This document shows, one piece after another, positions 24,768 through 33,636 of a stretch of 43,574 bases of DNA; position 1 is the first letter of the stretch, and each line of letters starts with the position of its first letter. Both the position numbers and the translations under genes were made by a program. The DNA lies in NCBI GenBank assembly GCA_019510485.1, contig JAEKKI010000146.1, positions 1 through 43,574 on the forward strand, read 5' to 3'. The notes below the pieces were generated by a model. It did not search any database and was not told where the DNA came from. It saw only the letters and a program-made list of their open reading frames with translations. The DNA comes from Catenulisporales bacterium (GTDB lineage: Bacteria > Actinomycetota > Actinomycetes > Streptomycetales > Catenulisporaceae).

Positions 24768-25185
24768 GATGGACCCCCTCAGTGCGCACGCGGTGTTCGC
24801 GGTGTTCGCGCTATGGCTCCCCAGACTTCTGCGAATCGGACAAAGCGTCCTCATTCAGGCTAAGTGGCCACCTCTTCGCTGCGCTAGCGCCCGAACGGGT
24901 GAAAGATCGCATCACACAGTTGCCTGATAAACCTTCCGCAGGGCCTCGTGCGCGGTCCACCGGGTGCCCGGGCGCTCTTTCAGCACCGCCGACGCCTCCC
25001 GGCGCCGGCGGCGAAACGACGGCGGCGGTGCGATCTTCAGACCTGTGCGGCGGCCCGGCCACGACGAACATCGCCGCCGACCAGACTGGTGTCACCGCTA
25101 TCAGGTAGAAATTGACATTGTGGAGGCGCGGGAGCAGACGAACACGGAGGGAAGTCCAGGCGACAAGCCGACTGAGGTTCCATTG
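24768..25185. other. 418-bp intergenic region upstream of priA
   Basis: No supportable gene. Near its left end is a tandem 'CGGTGTTCG' duplication (about 24791-24808), next to the divergent membrane-protein promoter. The right half contains TTGACA at 25112-25117, the start of a possible promoter box, without a clear partner. An upstream in-frame GTG at 25120 could lengthen priA by 22 codons. Confidence 0.4.
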
Positions 25186-27729
25186 ATGGACGCCCCCGCC
25201 CCGTCCGCGGACACTACGCAGCCCACAGCAGCTTCCGAAGCCCGCCAAGCAGCCCGCCGCTCCGCGCGCAAATCAGTTCGCGAAGCCAAGCCGAAGCCGG
25301 CCCGTGAGCCGGCTGCCGAGTTGCCGTACGCGCAGGTCGTCCTGGCTCTGGAACTCAGTCACCTGGATCGGGCCTTCGACTATCTGGTGCCCTCGGAGAT
25401 GGATGCCGAGGCGCAGCCGGGGGTGCGGGTCCGGGTGCGCTTCGCCGGGCAGCTCGTCGACGGATTCGTGATCGGCCGGGCGGCCGAGTCGGATTTCGCG
25501 GGGCGGTTCGAGTGGCTGCAGAAGGTCGTCTCGCCGCTTCCGGTGCTGACCCCGGAGATCTTGGACCTGGCTCGCACCGTCGCCGACCGCTACGCCGGCA
25601 CGCTCGCCGACGTGCTGCGCTTGGCGGTGCCGCCGCGTCATGCGAGCGCGGAGAAGACTCCTGCGAAGCTTCCGGACCCGGGTCCTGACAAGCCGGTCGA
25701 CGGCGCACCCTGGGGAGCGTACGGCGGCGGCCGGGAATTCATAAGAGCACTGCAACGCAGGGCCGGGACGAAGTTGCCGCGTGCTGTGTGGACCTGTCTG
25801 CCCGCGACCGACTGGGCGATCGCGGTCGCGACCGCCATGCACGCCGTGGCCGGCGACACCGTGGTACTGCCGGAGCCCGAGCCGGTTCCGGCGCCGTCCC
25901 CGATCAGCGCCGAGGATTCCGAGGAGTCCGAACCGCTGGTAGCCGATGACCCGATCGTCCCGGACCTCGAACCGGATCCGACCGACCCCGCGCTTCCGGA
26001 CCCCGACCTCCCGACCGACTACGACATAGACCCCGAGAACCTCCGCGACCTCGACGACGACCGGTACACCGAGGCTGAAGCGGAAGCCGGGGCCGGCGTA
26101 TCAGACCTCCTCCACGGCCCGGCGGTGGCGGAGCCCGAACCCGAACCCCGGCACCTGCCCGGCCGAGGCGCCCTCGTCATCGTCCCCGACCACCGCGACC
26201 TGGCCCGCCTCGACACCGCCCTGACCGAGGTCGCCGGCCCCGGCCGGCACGTCGTCCTGTCCGAGGAACTCGGCCCGGCCAAGCGCTACCAGAACTGGCT
26301 GGCGGTGCTGCGCGGCGAGGTGCGGATGGTGATCGGGACCCGGTCGGCGATGTTCGCGCCGGTCGCCGACCTCGGTTTCGTCGCGATCTGGGACGACGGC
26401 GACGACCTGCACGCCGAGCCCCGCGCCCCCTATCCGCACGTCCGCGAAGTCCTGCTGCTGCGCGCGCACGCCACCGGCGCCGCCGCGCTCATCGGCGGAT
26501 ACGCCTGCACCGCCGAGGGCGCGCAACTGGTCGAGAGCCGCTGGGCCTACCCGCTCACCGCGTTCCGCTCCACGGTGCGCGCGAAGTCGCCGCTGATCCG
26601 CACCTCCGGCGAGGAGGTGGAAAAGGAGCGGGATCCGGCCGCCGCCGCGGCCCGCCTGCCCAACCTCGCCTGGCGCACCGCGCGCGCCGCCCTGAACGAC
26701 GGCCCGGTCCTGGTCCAGGTGCCGCGCGGCGGCTACGCGCCGTCCCTGGCCTGCGTCCGCTGCCGCAAACACGCCCGCTGCACCTACTGCCACGGCCCGC
26801 TGGAGCTGTCCTCGGGCCATGCGATGCCCTCCTGTCTGTGGTGCGGACGTCCCGCCGGGAACTGGCGGTGCGACGGCCGGCTCTCGGACCCGCAGACCCT
26901 CAGCGAGCGTCCGTGCGGCGGCGACCGCTTCCGCATGCTCACGGTCGGCGTCCAGCGCACCGCCGAGGAACTCGGGCGGGCCTTCGCGAACGTCAAGGTC
27001 CTGTCCTCGGCCGGGGACTCGGTGCTGGCCCACGTCTCCGACCAGCCGGCGCTGGTCGTCGCCACGCCCGGGGCCGAGCCGGTGGCCGCCGGCGGTTACG
27101 CGGCCGCGCTGCTGCTCGACGGCTGGTCGCTGCTGGCCCGCCGGGACCTGCGGGCCGGGGAGGAGGCGCTGCGCCGCTGGCTCAACGCCGCGGCGCTGGT
27201 GCGCTCCGGCGGCGACGGTGGAAAGGTCGTGGTGATGGCCGAGCCGGGGCTGGCACCGGTGCAGGCGCTGGTCCGGTGGGACCCGGTCTGGCACGCGCGG
27301 CGCGAACTCGCCGACCGCGGCGAGCTGCACTACCCGCCGCTGGCCCGGGTCGCGGAGCTGACCGGCACGCCCGCCGCCGTCGCCGAGGAGCTGCGGCTGC
27401 TGCGATTGCCGGAGACGGCCGAGGTCCTCGGGCCGGTCACCGTCGACGTCCCCAGACCGGATGACCGCAAGGCCGAAGCCCGGGCCGCCGCCAAGCAGGT
27501 GGACCGGCTGGGACGCGGGGACCGCTCGGCGCGCACCGAGCCGGACGCCGGAGCCCAGGCCGCCGCCGAGACCCGCGCCCACCAGGAGCTGCACCGCGCG
27601 CTGGTCCGCGTCCCGCGCCGGCTCGGCGCCGAGCTGGCCGCCGCCGTGCGCGAGGCCCAGGGCGTTCGCAGCGCTAACAAGGCCGAGGATTGGGTACGGG
27701 TTCGCATCGACCCGATCCGCATCGGCTAA
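25186..27729 (+). CDS. priA: PriA-like primosomal protein N', helicase-defective actinobacterial type
   Basis: 847 residues from ATG 25186 with GAGG eight bases upstream. The N-terminal DNA-binding part is clear ('YAQVVLALELSHLDRAFDYL', 'RVRVRFAGQLVDGFVIGRAA', then 'LADVLRLAVPPRH'). The Walker A region expected next is replaced by 'TKLPRAVWTCLPATDWAIAV', which has no GKT/S. About 75 residues of acidic, Pro-rich linker (roughly 228-305) follow. 'EVRMVIGTRSAMFAPVADLG' is kept, but the DEEH box is changed to 'IWDDGDDL'. Zinc cysteines remain at C523, C526, C532, C535 and in 'CLWCGRPAGNWRC'. It probably works as a structural replication-restart factor without helicase activity, as annotated in other actinobacteria. 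Confidence 0.88.
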   Translation: MDAPAPSADTTQPTAASEARQAARRSARKSVREAKPKPAREPAAELPYAQVVLALELSHLDRAFDYLVPSEMDAEAQPGVRVRVRFAGQLVDGFVIGRAAESDFAGRFEWLQKVVSPLPVLTPEILDLARTVADRYAGTLADVLRLAVPPRHASAEKTPAKLPDPGPDKPVDGAPWGAYGGGREFIRALQRRAGTKLPRAVWTCLPATDWAIAVATAMHAVAGDTVVLPEPEPVPAPSPISAEDSEESEPLVADDPIVPDLEPDPTDPALPDPDLPTDYDIDPENLRDLDDDRYTEAEAEAGAGVSDLLHGPAVAEPEPEPRHLPGRGALVIVPDHRDLARLDTALTEVAGPGRHVVLSEELGPAKRYQNWLAVLRGEVRMVIGTRSAMFAPVADLGFVAIWDDGDDLHAEPRAPYPHVREVLLLRAHATGAAALIGGYACTAEGAQLVESRWAYPLTAFRSTVRAKSPLIRTSGEEVEKERDPAAAAARLPNLAWRTARAALNDGPVLVQVPRGGYAPSLACVRCRKHARCTYCHGPLELSSGHAMPSCLWCGRPAGNWRCDGRLSDPQTLSERPCGGDRFRMLTVGVQRTAEELGRAFANVKVLSSAGDSVLAHVSDQPALVVATPGAEPVAAGGYAAALLLDGWSLLARRDLRAGEEALRRWLNAAALVRSGGDGGKVVVMAEPGLAPVQALVRWDPVWHARRELADRGELHYPPLARVAELTGTPAAVAEELRLLRLPETAEVLGPVTVDVPRPDDRKAEARAAAKQVDRLGRGDRSARTEPDAGAQAAAETRAHQELHRALVRVPRRLGAELAAAVREAQGVRSANKAEDWVRVRIDPIRIG

Positions 27730-27796
27730 GGCTGAGCTGCACGCTCCGTACACTAATAGCCGAATCCCCTGTTAACCCATGAACGGAGCTCGACCC

Positions 27797-28348
27797 TTGA
27801 CCGTCCAGGCGATCCGTATCTTCGGCGACCCGGTCCTGACGACTCCGGCGGCCCCGGTCGCCGACTTCGACAAGGAGCTTCGCACCCTGGTCAAGAACCT
27901 CACCGACACGATGCTGGACGCCCCCGGCAGCGGGTTGGCCGCCCCCCAGATCGGCGTGAGCCTGCGGGTCTTCACCTGGAACATCGAGGGCGAGCTCGGC
28001 CACCTGGTGAACCCCGGCCTGGACCTCTCGGAGGAGGAGCAGGACGGCGAAGAGGGCTGCTTATCCATCCCCGACCTCTCCTTCCCCTGCAAGCGGGCCA
28101 TGCGCGTGGTCGCCAAGGGCTGGAACATGCACGGCGAGCCGGTCGTGATCGAGGGCAGCGAGCGGCTGGCGCGCTGCATCCAGCACGAGACCGACCACCT
28201 GGACGGCGTGCTGTTCATCGACCGCCTGGACCGCGAGTGGCGCAAGAAGGCGATGCGCGCGATCCGGCTGGCCGACTGGGCCGACGAAGGGCTGCCGGAA
28301 CCGGTCGTGAAGGTCTCCCCGCATGCCACCTTCGGGCGGGCGATCTGA
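27797..28348 (+). CDS. def: Peptide deformylase
   Basis: 183 residues from TTG 27797, giving a start [14 protein letters not shown] like other actinobacterial enzymes, with GGAG eight bases upstream. The in-frame ATG 27779 would add six residues but has no ribosome-binding site. Catalytic motifs are complete: GLAAPQ (46-51), EGCLS (86-90, metal Cys) and HETDH (130-134, metal His pair and Glu). It removes the N-formyl group from nascent proteins. The order priA-def-fmt-rsmB-rpe is conserved in actinobacteria. Only two bases separate it from fmt, whose product makes the formyl-Met-tRNA it later acts on. Confidence 0.95.
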   Translation: MTVQAIRIFGDPVLTTPAAPVADFDKELRTLVKNLTDTMLDAPGSGLAAPQIGVSLRVFTWNIEGELGHLVNPGLDLSEEEQDGEEGCLSIPDLSFPCKRAMRVVAKGWNMHGEPVVIEGSERLARCIQHETDHLDGVLFIDRLDREWRKKAMRAIRLADWADEGLPEPVVKVSPHATFGRAI

Positions 28349-28350
28349 CC

Positions 28351-29298
28351 ATGCGCATCGTGTTCGCCGGGACCCCCGAGCCCGCGCTGCCTTCCCTGAA
28401 GGCGCTGCTGGGCTCCCGCCACGAGGTCGTCGCCGTCCTGACCCGCCCCGACGCCCGCTCCGGCCGCGGCCGCCACCTGGAGGCGTCCCCGGTCGCCAAG
28501 CTGGCCGAGGAGGCCGGCGTCGAGGTGCTCAAGCCGGCGAAGGTCCGCGACCCGGAGTTCCTGGCCCGGCTGACCGAGATCGCGCCCGACTGCTGCCCGA
28601 TCGTCGCCTACGGCGGCCTGATCCCCAAGTCCGCACTGGACATCCCCCGGCACGGCTGGGTCAACCTGCACTTCTCCCTGCTGCCGGCCTGGCGCGGCGC
28701 GGCGCCGGTGCAGCAGGCGATATTGCACGGCGACGAGATCACCGGCGCCTCCACGTTCCTGCTGGAGGAGGGCCTGGACACCGGCCCGGTCTACGGCACC
28801 GTCACCGACGAGATCCGGCGCACCGACACCAGCGGCGACCTGCTGGTCCGGCTGGCCGAGTCCGGCGCCCGGCTGCTGGCCGCGACCCTGGACGCGATCG
28901 AGGACGGCACCGCGCGGCCGGTCCCGCAGCCGGCCGAGGGCGTCTCGCCGGCCCCGAAGCTGCTCGCCGCCGACGCCCGGATCGACTGGACGGCCCCGGC
29001 GCTGCGCGTGGACCGGCTGGTCCGCGCCTGCACCCCGGCCCCGGGGGCGTGGACCGTCCTGCCCGGCCGGGACGGCGAGGAGGACCTGCGGGTGAAGATC
29101 TTCCCGGTCACCGCGCTGCCCGGCACCACGGACGTCCCGCCGGGCCGGATCGTGCACGACTCGCGAGGATTGACGGTGGGCACCGGCAGCGGCCACACCG
29201 TGCGGCTCGGCGACGTGCAGCCGCAGGGCAAGCGGCGGATGCCGGCCGCGGACTGGGCGCGGGGGCTGCGGCTCTCGGGCGACGAGACGTTCGTCTGA
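28351..29298 (+). CDS. fmt: Methionyl-tRNA formyltransferase
   Basis: 315 residues from ATG 28351. It starts [20 protein letters not shown]. The formyl-THF/catalytic signature is '[20 protein letters not shown]' with 'QAI', followed by '[18 protein letters not shown]'. The C-terminal tRNA-binding domain begins around residue 208 and ends '[16 protein letters not shown]'. It formylates initiator Met-tRNA using 10-formyl-tetrahydrofolate. Co-transcribed with def. Confidence 0.96.
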   Translation: MRIVFAGTPEPALPSLKALLGSRHEVVAVLTRPDARSGRGRHLEASPVAKLAEEAGVEVLKPAKVRDPEFLARLTEIAPDCCPIVAYGGLIPKSALDIPRHGWVNLHFSLLPAWRGAAPVQQAILHGDEITGASTFLLEEGLDTGPVYGTVTDEIRRTDTSGDLLVRLAESGARLLAATLDAIEDGTARPVPQPAEGVSPAPKLLAADARIDWTAPALRVDRLVRACTPAPGAWTVLPGRDGEEDLRVKIFPVTALPGTTDVPPGRIVHDSRGLTVGTGSGHTVRLGDVQPQGKRRMPAADWARGLRLSGDETFV

Positions 29299-29350
29299 CA
29301 CACCGCTACCGCCGCGTCGTACATAGTCGAAACGGAACAGAGAGCTACCC

Positions 29351-30766
29351 ATGGCATCGCGCATGACGTCCCCCTCCACCAGCGACCCGGCGCGCACCGC
29401 GGCGTTCGACGTGTTGCAGGCGGTGCGCACCCGGGACGCGTACGCGAACCTGCTGCTGCCCCGGTTGCTGCGGGAACGCGGACTGAGCGGCCGGGACGCG
29501 GCGTTCACCACCGAGCTGGTCTACGGCACGCTGCGCGGGCTGGGGACGTACGACGAGATCATCGCCGCCTGCGTGGACCGCGACCTGTCCGCGGTGGACC
29601 CGGAGGTGCTGGACGCGCTGCGCCTGGGCGCGCATCAGCTGCTGGCGATGGACGTGCCGGCGCACGCGGCGGTGTCGACGACGGTGGATCTGGTGCGCGC
29701 GGTCGCCAACGAGGGCGCGTCCCGGTTCGCGAACGCGATCCTGCGCCGGATCGGGCAGCGGGACCTGGCGGCCTGGATCGAGCGGATCGCCCCGGACCCG
29801 CAGGACGATCCCGAGGGCTTCCTCTCGGCGTCGCGCTCGCACCCGCGCTGGATCGTCTCAGCGCTCTGGGACTCGTTGCAGGCGCACCGCGGGGCCGAGC
29901 GCGCGCATCGGGACATCGGGGAGCTGCTGGAGGCCGACAACGCACGGCCCGGGGTGACGCTGGTGACCCGGCCCGGGCTGGGCGATGTCAAGGAGTTGAC
30001 AGAGCTCGGGGCGCTGGCGGCGCGGTACTCGCCGTACGCGGCGTACCTGGCGGGCGGCGACCCGGCCGCGCTGGATCCGGTGCGCGAAGGCCGGGCCGGG
30101 GTGCAGGACGAGGGCAGTCAGCTGGTCGCCGTCGCGCTGGCCGCGGCGCCGCTGGAAGGACGGGACGAGCGGTGGCTCGACATGTGCGCCGGGCCCGGTG
30201 GGAAGGCCGCGCTGCTGGCGGGGTTGGCTCTGGAGCGCGGGGCGTCGTTGCTGGCGAACGAGATCGCGCCGCATCGGGCGGAGCTGGTGCGCAGGGCGCT
30301 GCGGGGGTATGGGGAGCGGGCCCTGGAAGGTGAGGGCACCGGCTCTCTCCAAGTCATCGCCGCCGACGGCATCCGCGCGCCGTGGCAGCCGGGCTCGTTC
30401 GACCGGGTCATGCTCGACGCGCCGTGCACCGGTCTCGGCGCTCTGCGGCGGCGTCCGGAGTCGCGGTGGCGGCGGGTGCCGGAGGACCTGGAGCGGTTGA
30501 CGCGAGTGCAACGCAGGCTTTTGTCCTCGGCGATCGACTCCGTGCGACCTGGCGGGCTGGTCGCATATGTGACCTGCTCACCGCACCTGGAGGAGACCCG
30601 CGATGTGGTCCGGCAGGTGGTGAAGGCGCGCCGGGACGTCGAGCGCGTGGACGCCCGGCCGCTGCTGCCCGACGTGCCGGACCTCGGCGGCGGACCGGAC
30701 GTCCAGCTGTGGCCGCATCTGCATGGCACCGACGCCATGTATCTCGCGCTGCTGCGCCGTTCCTAG
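29351..30766 (+). CDS. rsmB: 16S rRNA cytosine-C5 methyltransferase
   Basis: 471 residues from ATG 29351. An N-terminal NusB-like RNA-binding domain is visible ('[20 protein letters not shown]', '[14 protein letters not shown]', '[19 protein letters not shown]'). The SAM-dependent m5C methyltransferase domain follows: '[13 protein letters not shown]', the SAM loop '[19 protein letters not shown]', the motif IV '[20 protein letters not shown]' and the motif VI '[17 protein letters not shown]' with the catalytic Cys. It modifies position 967 (E. coli numbering). It belongs to the priA-def-fmt-rsmB-rpe run. Confidence 0.93.
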   Translation: MASRMTSPSTSDPARTAAFDVLQAVRTRDAYANLLLPRLLRERGLSGRDAAFTTELVYGTLRGLGTYDEIIAACVDRDLSAVDPEVLDALRLGAHQLLAMDVPAHAAVSTTVDLVRAVANEGASRFANAILRRIGQRDLAAWIERIAPDPQDDPEGFLSASRSHPRWIVSALWDSLQAHRGAERAHRDIGELLEADNARPGVTLVTRPGLGDVKELTELGALAARYSPYAAYLAGGDPAALDPVREGRAGVQDEGSQLVAVALAAAPLEGRDERWLDMCAGPGGKAALLAGLALERGASLLANEIAPHRAELVRRALRGYGERALEGEGTGSLQVIAADGIRAPWQPGSFDRVMLDAPCTGLGALRRRPESRWRRVPEDLERLTRVQRRLLSSAIDSVRPGGLVAYVTCSPHLEETRDVVRQVVKARRDVERVDARPLLPDVPDLGGGPDVQLWPHLHGTDAMYLALLRRS

Positions 30767-30827
30767 AGGGCGGGCTTCCGGTCGGCCCGGCTCCGGTGAA
30801 AACTCGCAGATCTGCCAGACTTGGCCC

Positions 30828-31502
30828 ATGGGCTCCATCCAGATCTCCCCGTCCATCCTGTCCGCCGACTTCGCGCGCCTGGCCGCGGAGGTCAACGCGG
30901 TCCCGTCGGCGGACTGGATCCACGTCGACGTGATGGACAACCACTTCGTGCCCAACCTGACGCTGGGCCTGCCGGTGGTGGAGTCGCTGGTGAAGGCCTC
31001 GCCGCGGCCGCTGGACTGCCACCTGATGATCGAGGAACCGGACCGCTGGGCGCCGGGCTTCGCCGAGGCCGGGGCCGGCAGCGTGACGTTCCACGTCGAG
31101 GCGGCCGCCGCGCCGATCCGGCTGGCGCGGGCGATCCGCACGGCGGGGGCGCGGGCCGGCATGGCGCTGAAGCCCGCGACGCCGATCGAGCCGTACGAGG
31201 ACCTGCTGTCAGAGCTCGACATGGTCCTGCTGATGACGGTCGAGCCCGGCTTCGGCGGGCAGCGGTTCCTGGACGTGGTGCTGCCGAAGATACGCCGCAC
31301 CCGGGACATGATCGACCGGCACGGCGGTGTGGTCTGGCTGCAGATCGACGGCGGCGTCTCGGCCGAGACCATCGAGCGCTGCGCGGCGGCCGGCGCGGAC
31401 GTGTTCGTGGCCGGGTCGGCGGTGTATGGGGCTCAGGACCCGGATGCCGCGGTGCAAGCACTGCGGGAGCAGGCGGAGAGCGCGGCGGCGCGCGTGGCGT
31501 AA
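30828..31502 (+). CDS. rpe: Ribulose-phosphate 3-epimerase
   Basis: 224 residues from ATG 30828. The TIM barrel shows all family marks: '[17 protein letters not shown]', '[18 protein letters not shown]', '[12 protein letters not shown]', '[20 protein letters not shown]' and '[13 protein letters not shown]', with metal-binding His/Asp pairs in the second and third motifs. It interconverts ribulose-5-phosphate and xylulose-5-phosphate, and the former is a riboflavin precursor made by the pathway encoded just downstream. Confidence 0.96.
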   Translation: MGSIQISPSILSADFARLAAEVNAVPSADWIHVDVMDNHFVPNLTLGLPVVESLVKASPRPLDCHLMIEEPDRWAPGFAEAGAGSVTFHVEAAAAPIRLARAIRTAGARAGMALKPATPIEPYEDLLSELDMVLLMTVEPGFGGQRFLDVVLPKIRRTRDMIDRHGGVVWLQIDGGVSAETIERCAAAGADVFVAGSAVYGAQDPDAAVQALREQAESAAARVA

Positions 31503-31572
31503 CCTCCAACTTGGGATCTTGATCGTGTCTCGGGCTTGCGGCCGGCTTGCAGGTGCGGCAAGGATCGCCGAC

Positions 31573-32262
31573 ATGATCAAGGGTGTGATGTTCGACTTCT
31601 CTGGAACCCTCTTCCGCATCGAATCGACCGCGGATTGGCTGCGCGCGGTGGTGGCAGATGCCGGCCTGGCCGTCACCGAGAGCGAACTCGCTGCGTGTAC
31701 CAGTCAGTTGGAGGAGTTCGGGGCTCTGCCCGGAGGCGTGCCTCCTCGTCGCGTACCGAAGCTTTTGGAGGGGCTGTGGGCCGAACGCGACCTGAGCGCT
31801 GAACGACACCGGGCTGCCTTCACCGCCCTTGCGCGGGAGGCGTTGCCTCCATCGGCTGACCTTGCCGAGGCCTTGTATGCCCGTTCTCAGATGCCCGGGG
31901 CCTGGCGACCCTATCCCGACACCGAGGACACCCTCCGCGCTCTGCGCCGACGAGGCATCCCGGTGGCAGTCGTCAGCAACATCGGCTGGGACATGCGCCC
32001 CGTCTTTCGAGACCACGGTGTCGACCACCTCGTCGACGCCTACTTCCTCTCCTTCGAGCAGGGGGCGCAGAAGCCGGATCCCCGGCTCTTCCGAGCGGCC
32101 TGCGACAAACTCGGGGTAGCACCCGGCGAGGCCCTCATGGTGGGCGATGACCGTGTCGCGGACGCCGGCGCCGAAGCGCTGGGTTGCCGGGTCCACCTGG
32201 TCGACCACCTGCCTGTCGACCAGCGTCCTGGCGCATTGGCGGCAGTCCTCCAGCTTTTCTGA
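31573..32262 (+). CDS. HAD-family hydrolase
   Basis: 229 residues from ATG 31573. Motif I is MFDFSGTLF: the nucleophile Asp8 is present, but the usual second Asp (DxD) is Ser10, as in dehalogenase/phosphonatase-like branches that lack the general acid Asp. Motif II is AVVSNIGWD, the motif III Lys lies in QGAQKPDPRLF, and motif IV is LMVGDDRVADAGAEA. A helical cap lies between motifs I and II. The substrate is unknown. It separates rpe from the riboflavin genes, has a 70-base gap before it, and its codon use is less strictly G/C at third positions than its neighbours. Confidence 0.85.
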   Translation: MIKGVMFDFSGTLFRIESTADWLRAVVADAGLAVTESELAACTSQLEEFGALPGGVPPRRVPKLLEGLWAERDLSAERHRAAFTALAREALPPSADLAEALYARSQMPGAWRPYPDTEDTLRALRRRGIPVAVVSNIGWDMRPVFRDHGVDHLVDAYFLSFEQGAQKPDPRLFRAACDKLGVAPGEALMVGDDRVADAGAEALGCRVHLVDHLPVDQRPGALAAVLQLF

Positions 32263-32381
32263 GGAGCCTGCGAGCGTGGTCGCGGGGGCTGGCCCGGATG
32301 CGGTGCGCGTAGCGGTCAGGGCGCTGTCGAAGCGGGCCGCGGCGTGTCGTGCCCATGGCCGCTTCCGCCCTTCCGGGCAAA

Positions 32382-32401
32382 ACTAGAACCTGTTACAGTT
32401 C
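32382..32401. promoter_or_regulatory. KstR-like operator upstream of the FMN riboswitch
   Basis: ACTAGAACCTGTTACAGTTC contains TAGAACCTGTTACA, an exact TNNAACNNGTTNNA match. It is identical to the site at 15338-15357 over ACTAGAACCTGTT-CAGTT. It lies 80 bases before the FMN aptamer and has no sterol gene beside it. No minus-strand gene starts here, so the riboflavin transcript is the only obvious target. Confidence 0.5.
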
Positions 32402-32480
32402 TTCTGTAGCCGGCGTGACTCGCGCCACGCCCGGGTCGGGTGGGAATGAATCGCGTGGCACACTGGTTGCGAACGACGAA

Positions 32481-32616
32481 CGCGTGCTCCGGGGTCGGTG
32501 AAATTCCGAACCGGCGGTGACAGTCCGCGAACCGCTTGTTCGCCTCGGCGAACGGGCGGCCGATCCGGTGGAATTCCGGGACCGACGGTTAAAGTCCGGA
32601 TGGGAGGCTGCACGCG
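32481..32616 (+). ncRNA. FMN riboswitch (RFN element)
   Basis: The conserved blocks of the aptamer are present in order: GGGGTCGGTGAAATTCC, GAACCGGCGGT, AGTCCGCGA, CCGATCCGGTGGAATTCCGG, GACCGACGGTTAAAGTCCGG and ATGGGAG. The closing stem P1 is CGCGTGC (32481-32487) with GCACGCG (32610-32616). Binding of FMN should reduce expression of the ribE operon. The 208-base region to the ribE start contains GC-rich hairpins (for example CCCGC-CGAAA-GCGGG at 32702-32716, and GCGCCG-CC-CGGCGC close to the ribosome-binding site). Which one acts as expression platform is not resolved. Confidence 0.95.
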
Positions 32617-32824
32617 ACGGGCGTGCCGCCTTGCGTTGCCTGGGGCTTTCCAGCCAGGGCCAGCGGGCCGGCGCCGACCTGTCGCGGCGTTCGCGACGGC
32701 ACCCGCCGAAAGCGGGCCGGTTGCCGTGGCGCGCCGCCTCCCTCGATGCACCCCACCTCCCGGAGTCCGGGTTCTGACCGTGCGCCGCCCGGCGCGCGGA
32801 TGAGGCGGATTTGGGGAGTACACG

Positions 32825-33481
32825 GTGTTCACTGGCATCGTCGAGGAGCTCGGCCGGGTCGTGGCGCTGGACGTCGCGGGGGATTCGGCGCGGCTGCGCG
32901 TGGCCGGCGCGATCGTCACGTCCGACGCCGAGCACGGATCGTCCATCGCCGTCAACGGCGTCTGTCTGACCGTCATCGAGAGCGGCCGGGACGCCGCCGC
33001 GGCGGGCGAGTTCACCGCCGACGTGATGGCCGAGACGCTGGTCAAATCCAACCTCGGCGATCTGCGGCCGGGAGATCCGGTGAACCTGGAGCGGCCGATG
33101 CAGCTCGGGGCGCGGCTCGGCGGACACCTGGTGCAGGGGCATGTGGACGGTGTCGGCACGGTGCTGGAGCGCATCCCCGGCGAGCACTGGGAAGTCGTGC
33201 GCATCTCGCTGCCGGCGGAGCTGGCGCGCTATGTCGTGGACAAGGGCTCGATCACCGTGGACGGCATCTCGCTGACCGTGGTCGAGGCCGAGGCCGACAG
33301 CTTCAGCGTCAGCCTGATCCCGACCACGCTGGAGCTCACCACGCTGGGCGGCAAGCAGGCCGGGGCGCCGGTGAACCTCGAAGTGGACGTCATCGCCAAG
33401 TACACCGAGCGGCTGCTCGGGCTCGACGGCAAGACCGCGGCTCAGCCCGCGGGTGCGAGCATCGGCGGGCAGCGCTCATGA
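32825..33481 (+). CDS. ribE: Riboflavin synthase, alpha subunit
   Basis: 218 residues from GTG 32825, preceded by GGGGAG. It starts [13 protein letters not shown] and shows the two internally repeated lumazine-binding barrels: the first with '[15 protein letters not shown]', the second with '[16 protein letters not shown]' and '[16 protein letters not shown]'. It dismutates two 6,7-dimethyl-8-ribityllumazine molecules to riboflavin. First gene under the FMN riboswitch. Its stop overlaps the next start (ATGA at 33478-33481). Confidence 0.95.
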   Translation: MFTGIVEELGRVVALDVAGDSARLRVAGAIVTSDAEHGSSIAVNGVCLTVIESGRDAAAAGEFTADVMAETLVKSNLGDLRPGDPVNLERPMQLGARLGGHLVQGHVDGVGTVLERIPGEHWEVVRISLPAELARYVVDKGSITVDGISLTVVEAEADSFSVSLIPTTLELTTLGGKQAGAPVNLEVDVIAKYTERLLGLDGKTAAQPAGASIGGQRS

Positions 33482-33636
33482 AAGGCCCTTTCGACTGGGC
33501 CAACGCGGTCGCGGGCATGCGGCAGCCGGTGATCGAGGCCCGCGCCGCGCGTTCGGTCACCGCTCCCGCTCCCAGCACTGTCCCCAGCTCCGCCCCGGCC
33601 CGGAAGGCCGACACCCTGAAGGAGGCCGCGGCATGA
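33478..33636 (+). CDS. Coupled 52-residue small protein in the riboflavin operon
   Basis: The frame starts with ATG 33478 overlapping the ribE stop and ends with TGA overlapping the ribBA start (both ATGA), so it exactly bridges the two genes. The product begins [20 protein letters not shown], is Ala/Pro/Ser-rich in the middle and ends in DTLKEAAA. It has no signal peptide or transmembrane helix. The double coupling argues for translation. The function is unknown; in Streptomyces this slot holds a PnuC-like transporter gene, to which this product has no resemblance. It might be a degenerate remnant or a spacer that maintains coupling. Confidence 0.55.
   Translation: MKGPFDWANAVAGMRQPVIEARAARSVTAPAPSTVPSSAPARKADTLKEAAA

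Noticed and set aside
31573..32262. HAD hydrolase with Ser in place of the second motif I Asp as a dead enzyme
   Set aside because: Dehalogenase and phosphonatase branches naturally lack that Asp, and all other motifs are present, so activity is still plausible.
32481..32824. Small protein frames across the FMN riboswitch
   Set aside because: The DNA is accounted for by the aptamer and its expression platform; the frames are Arg/Pro-rich with no support.
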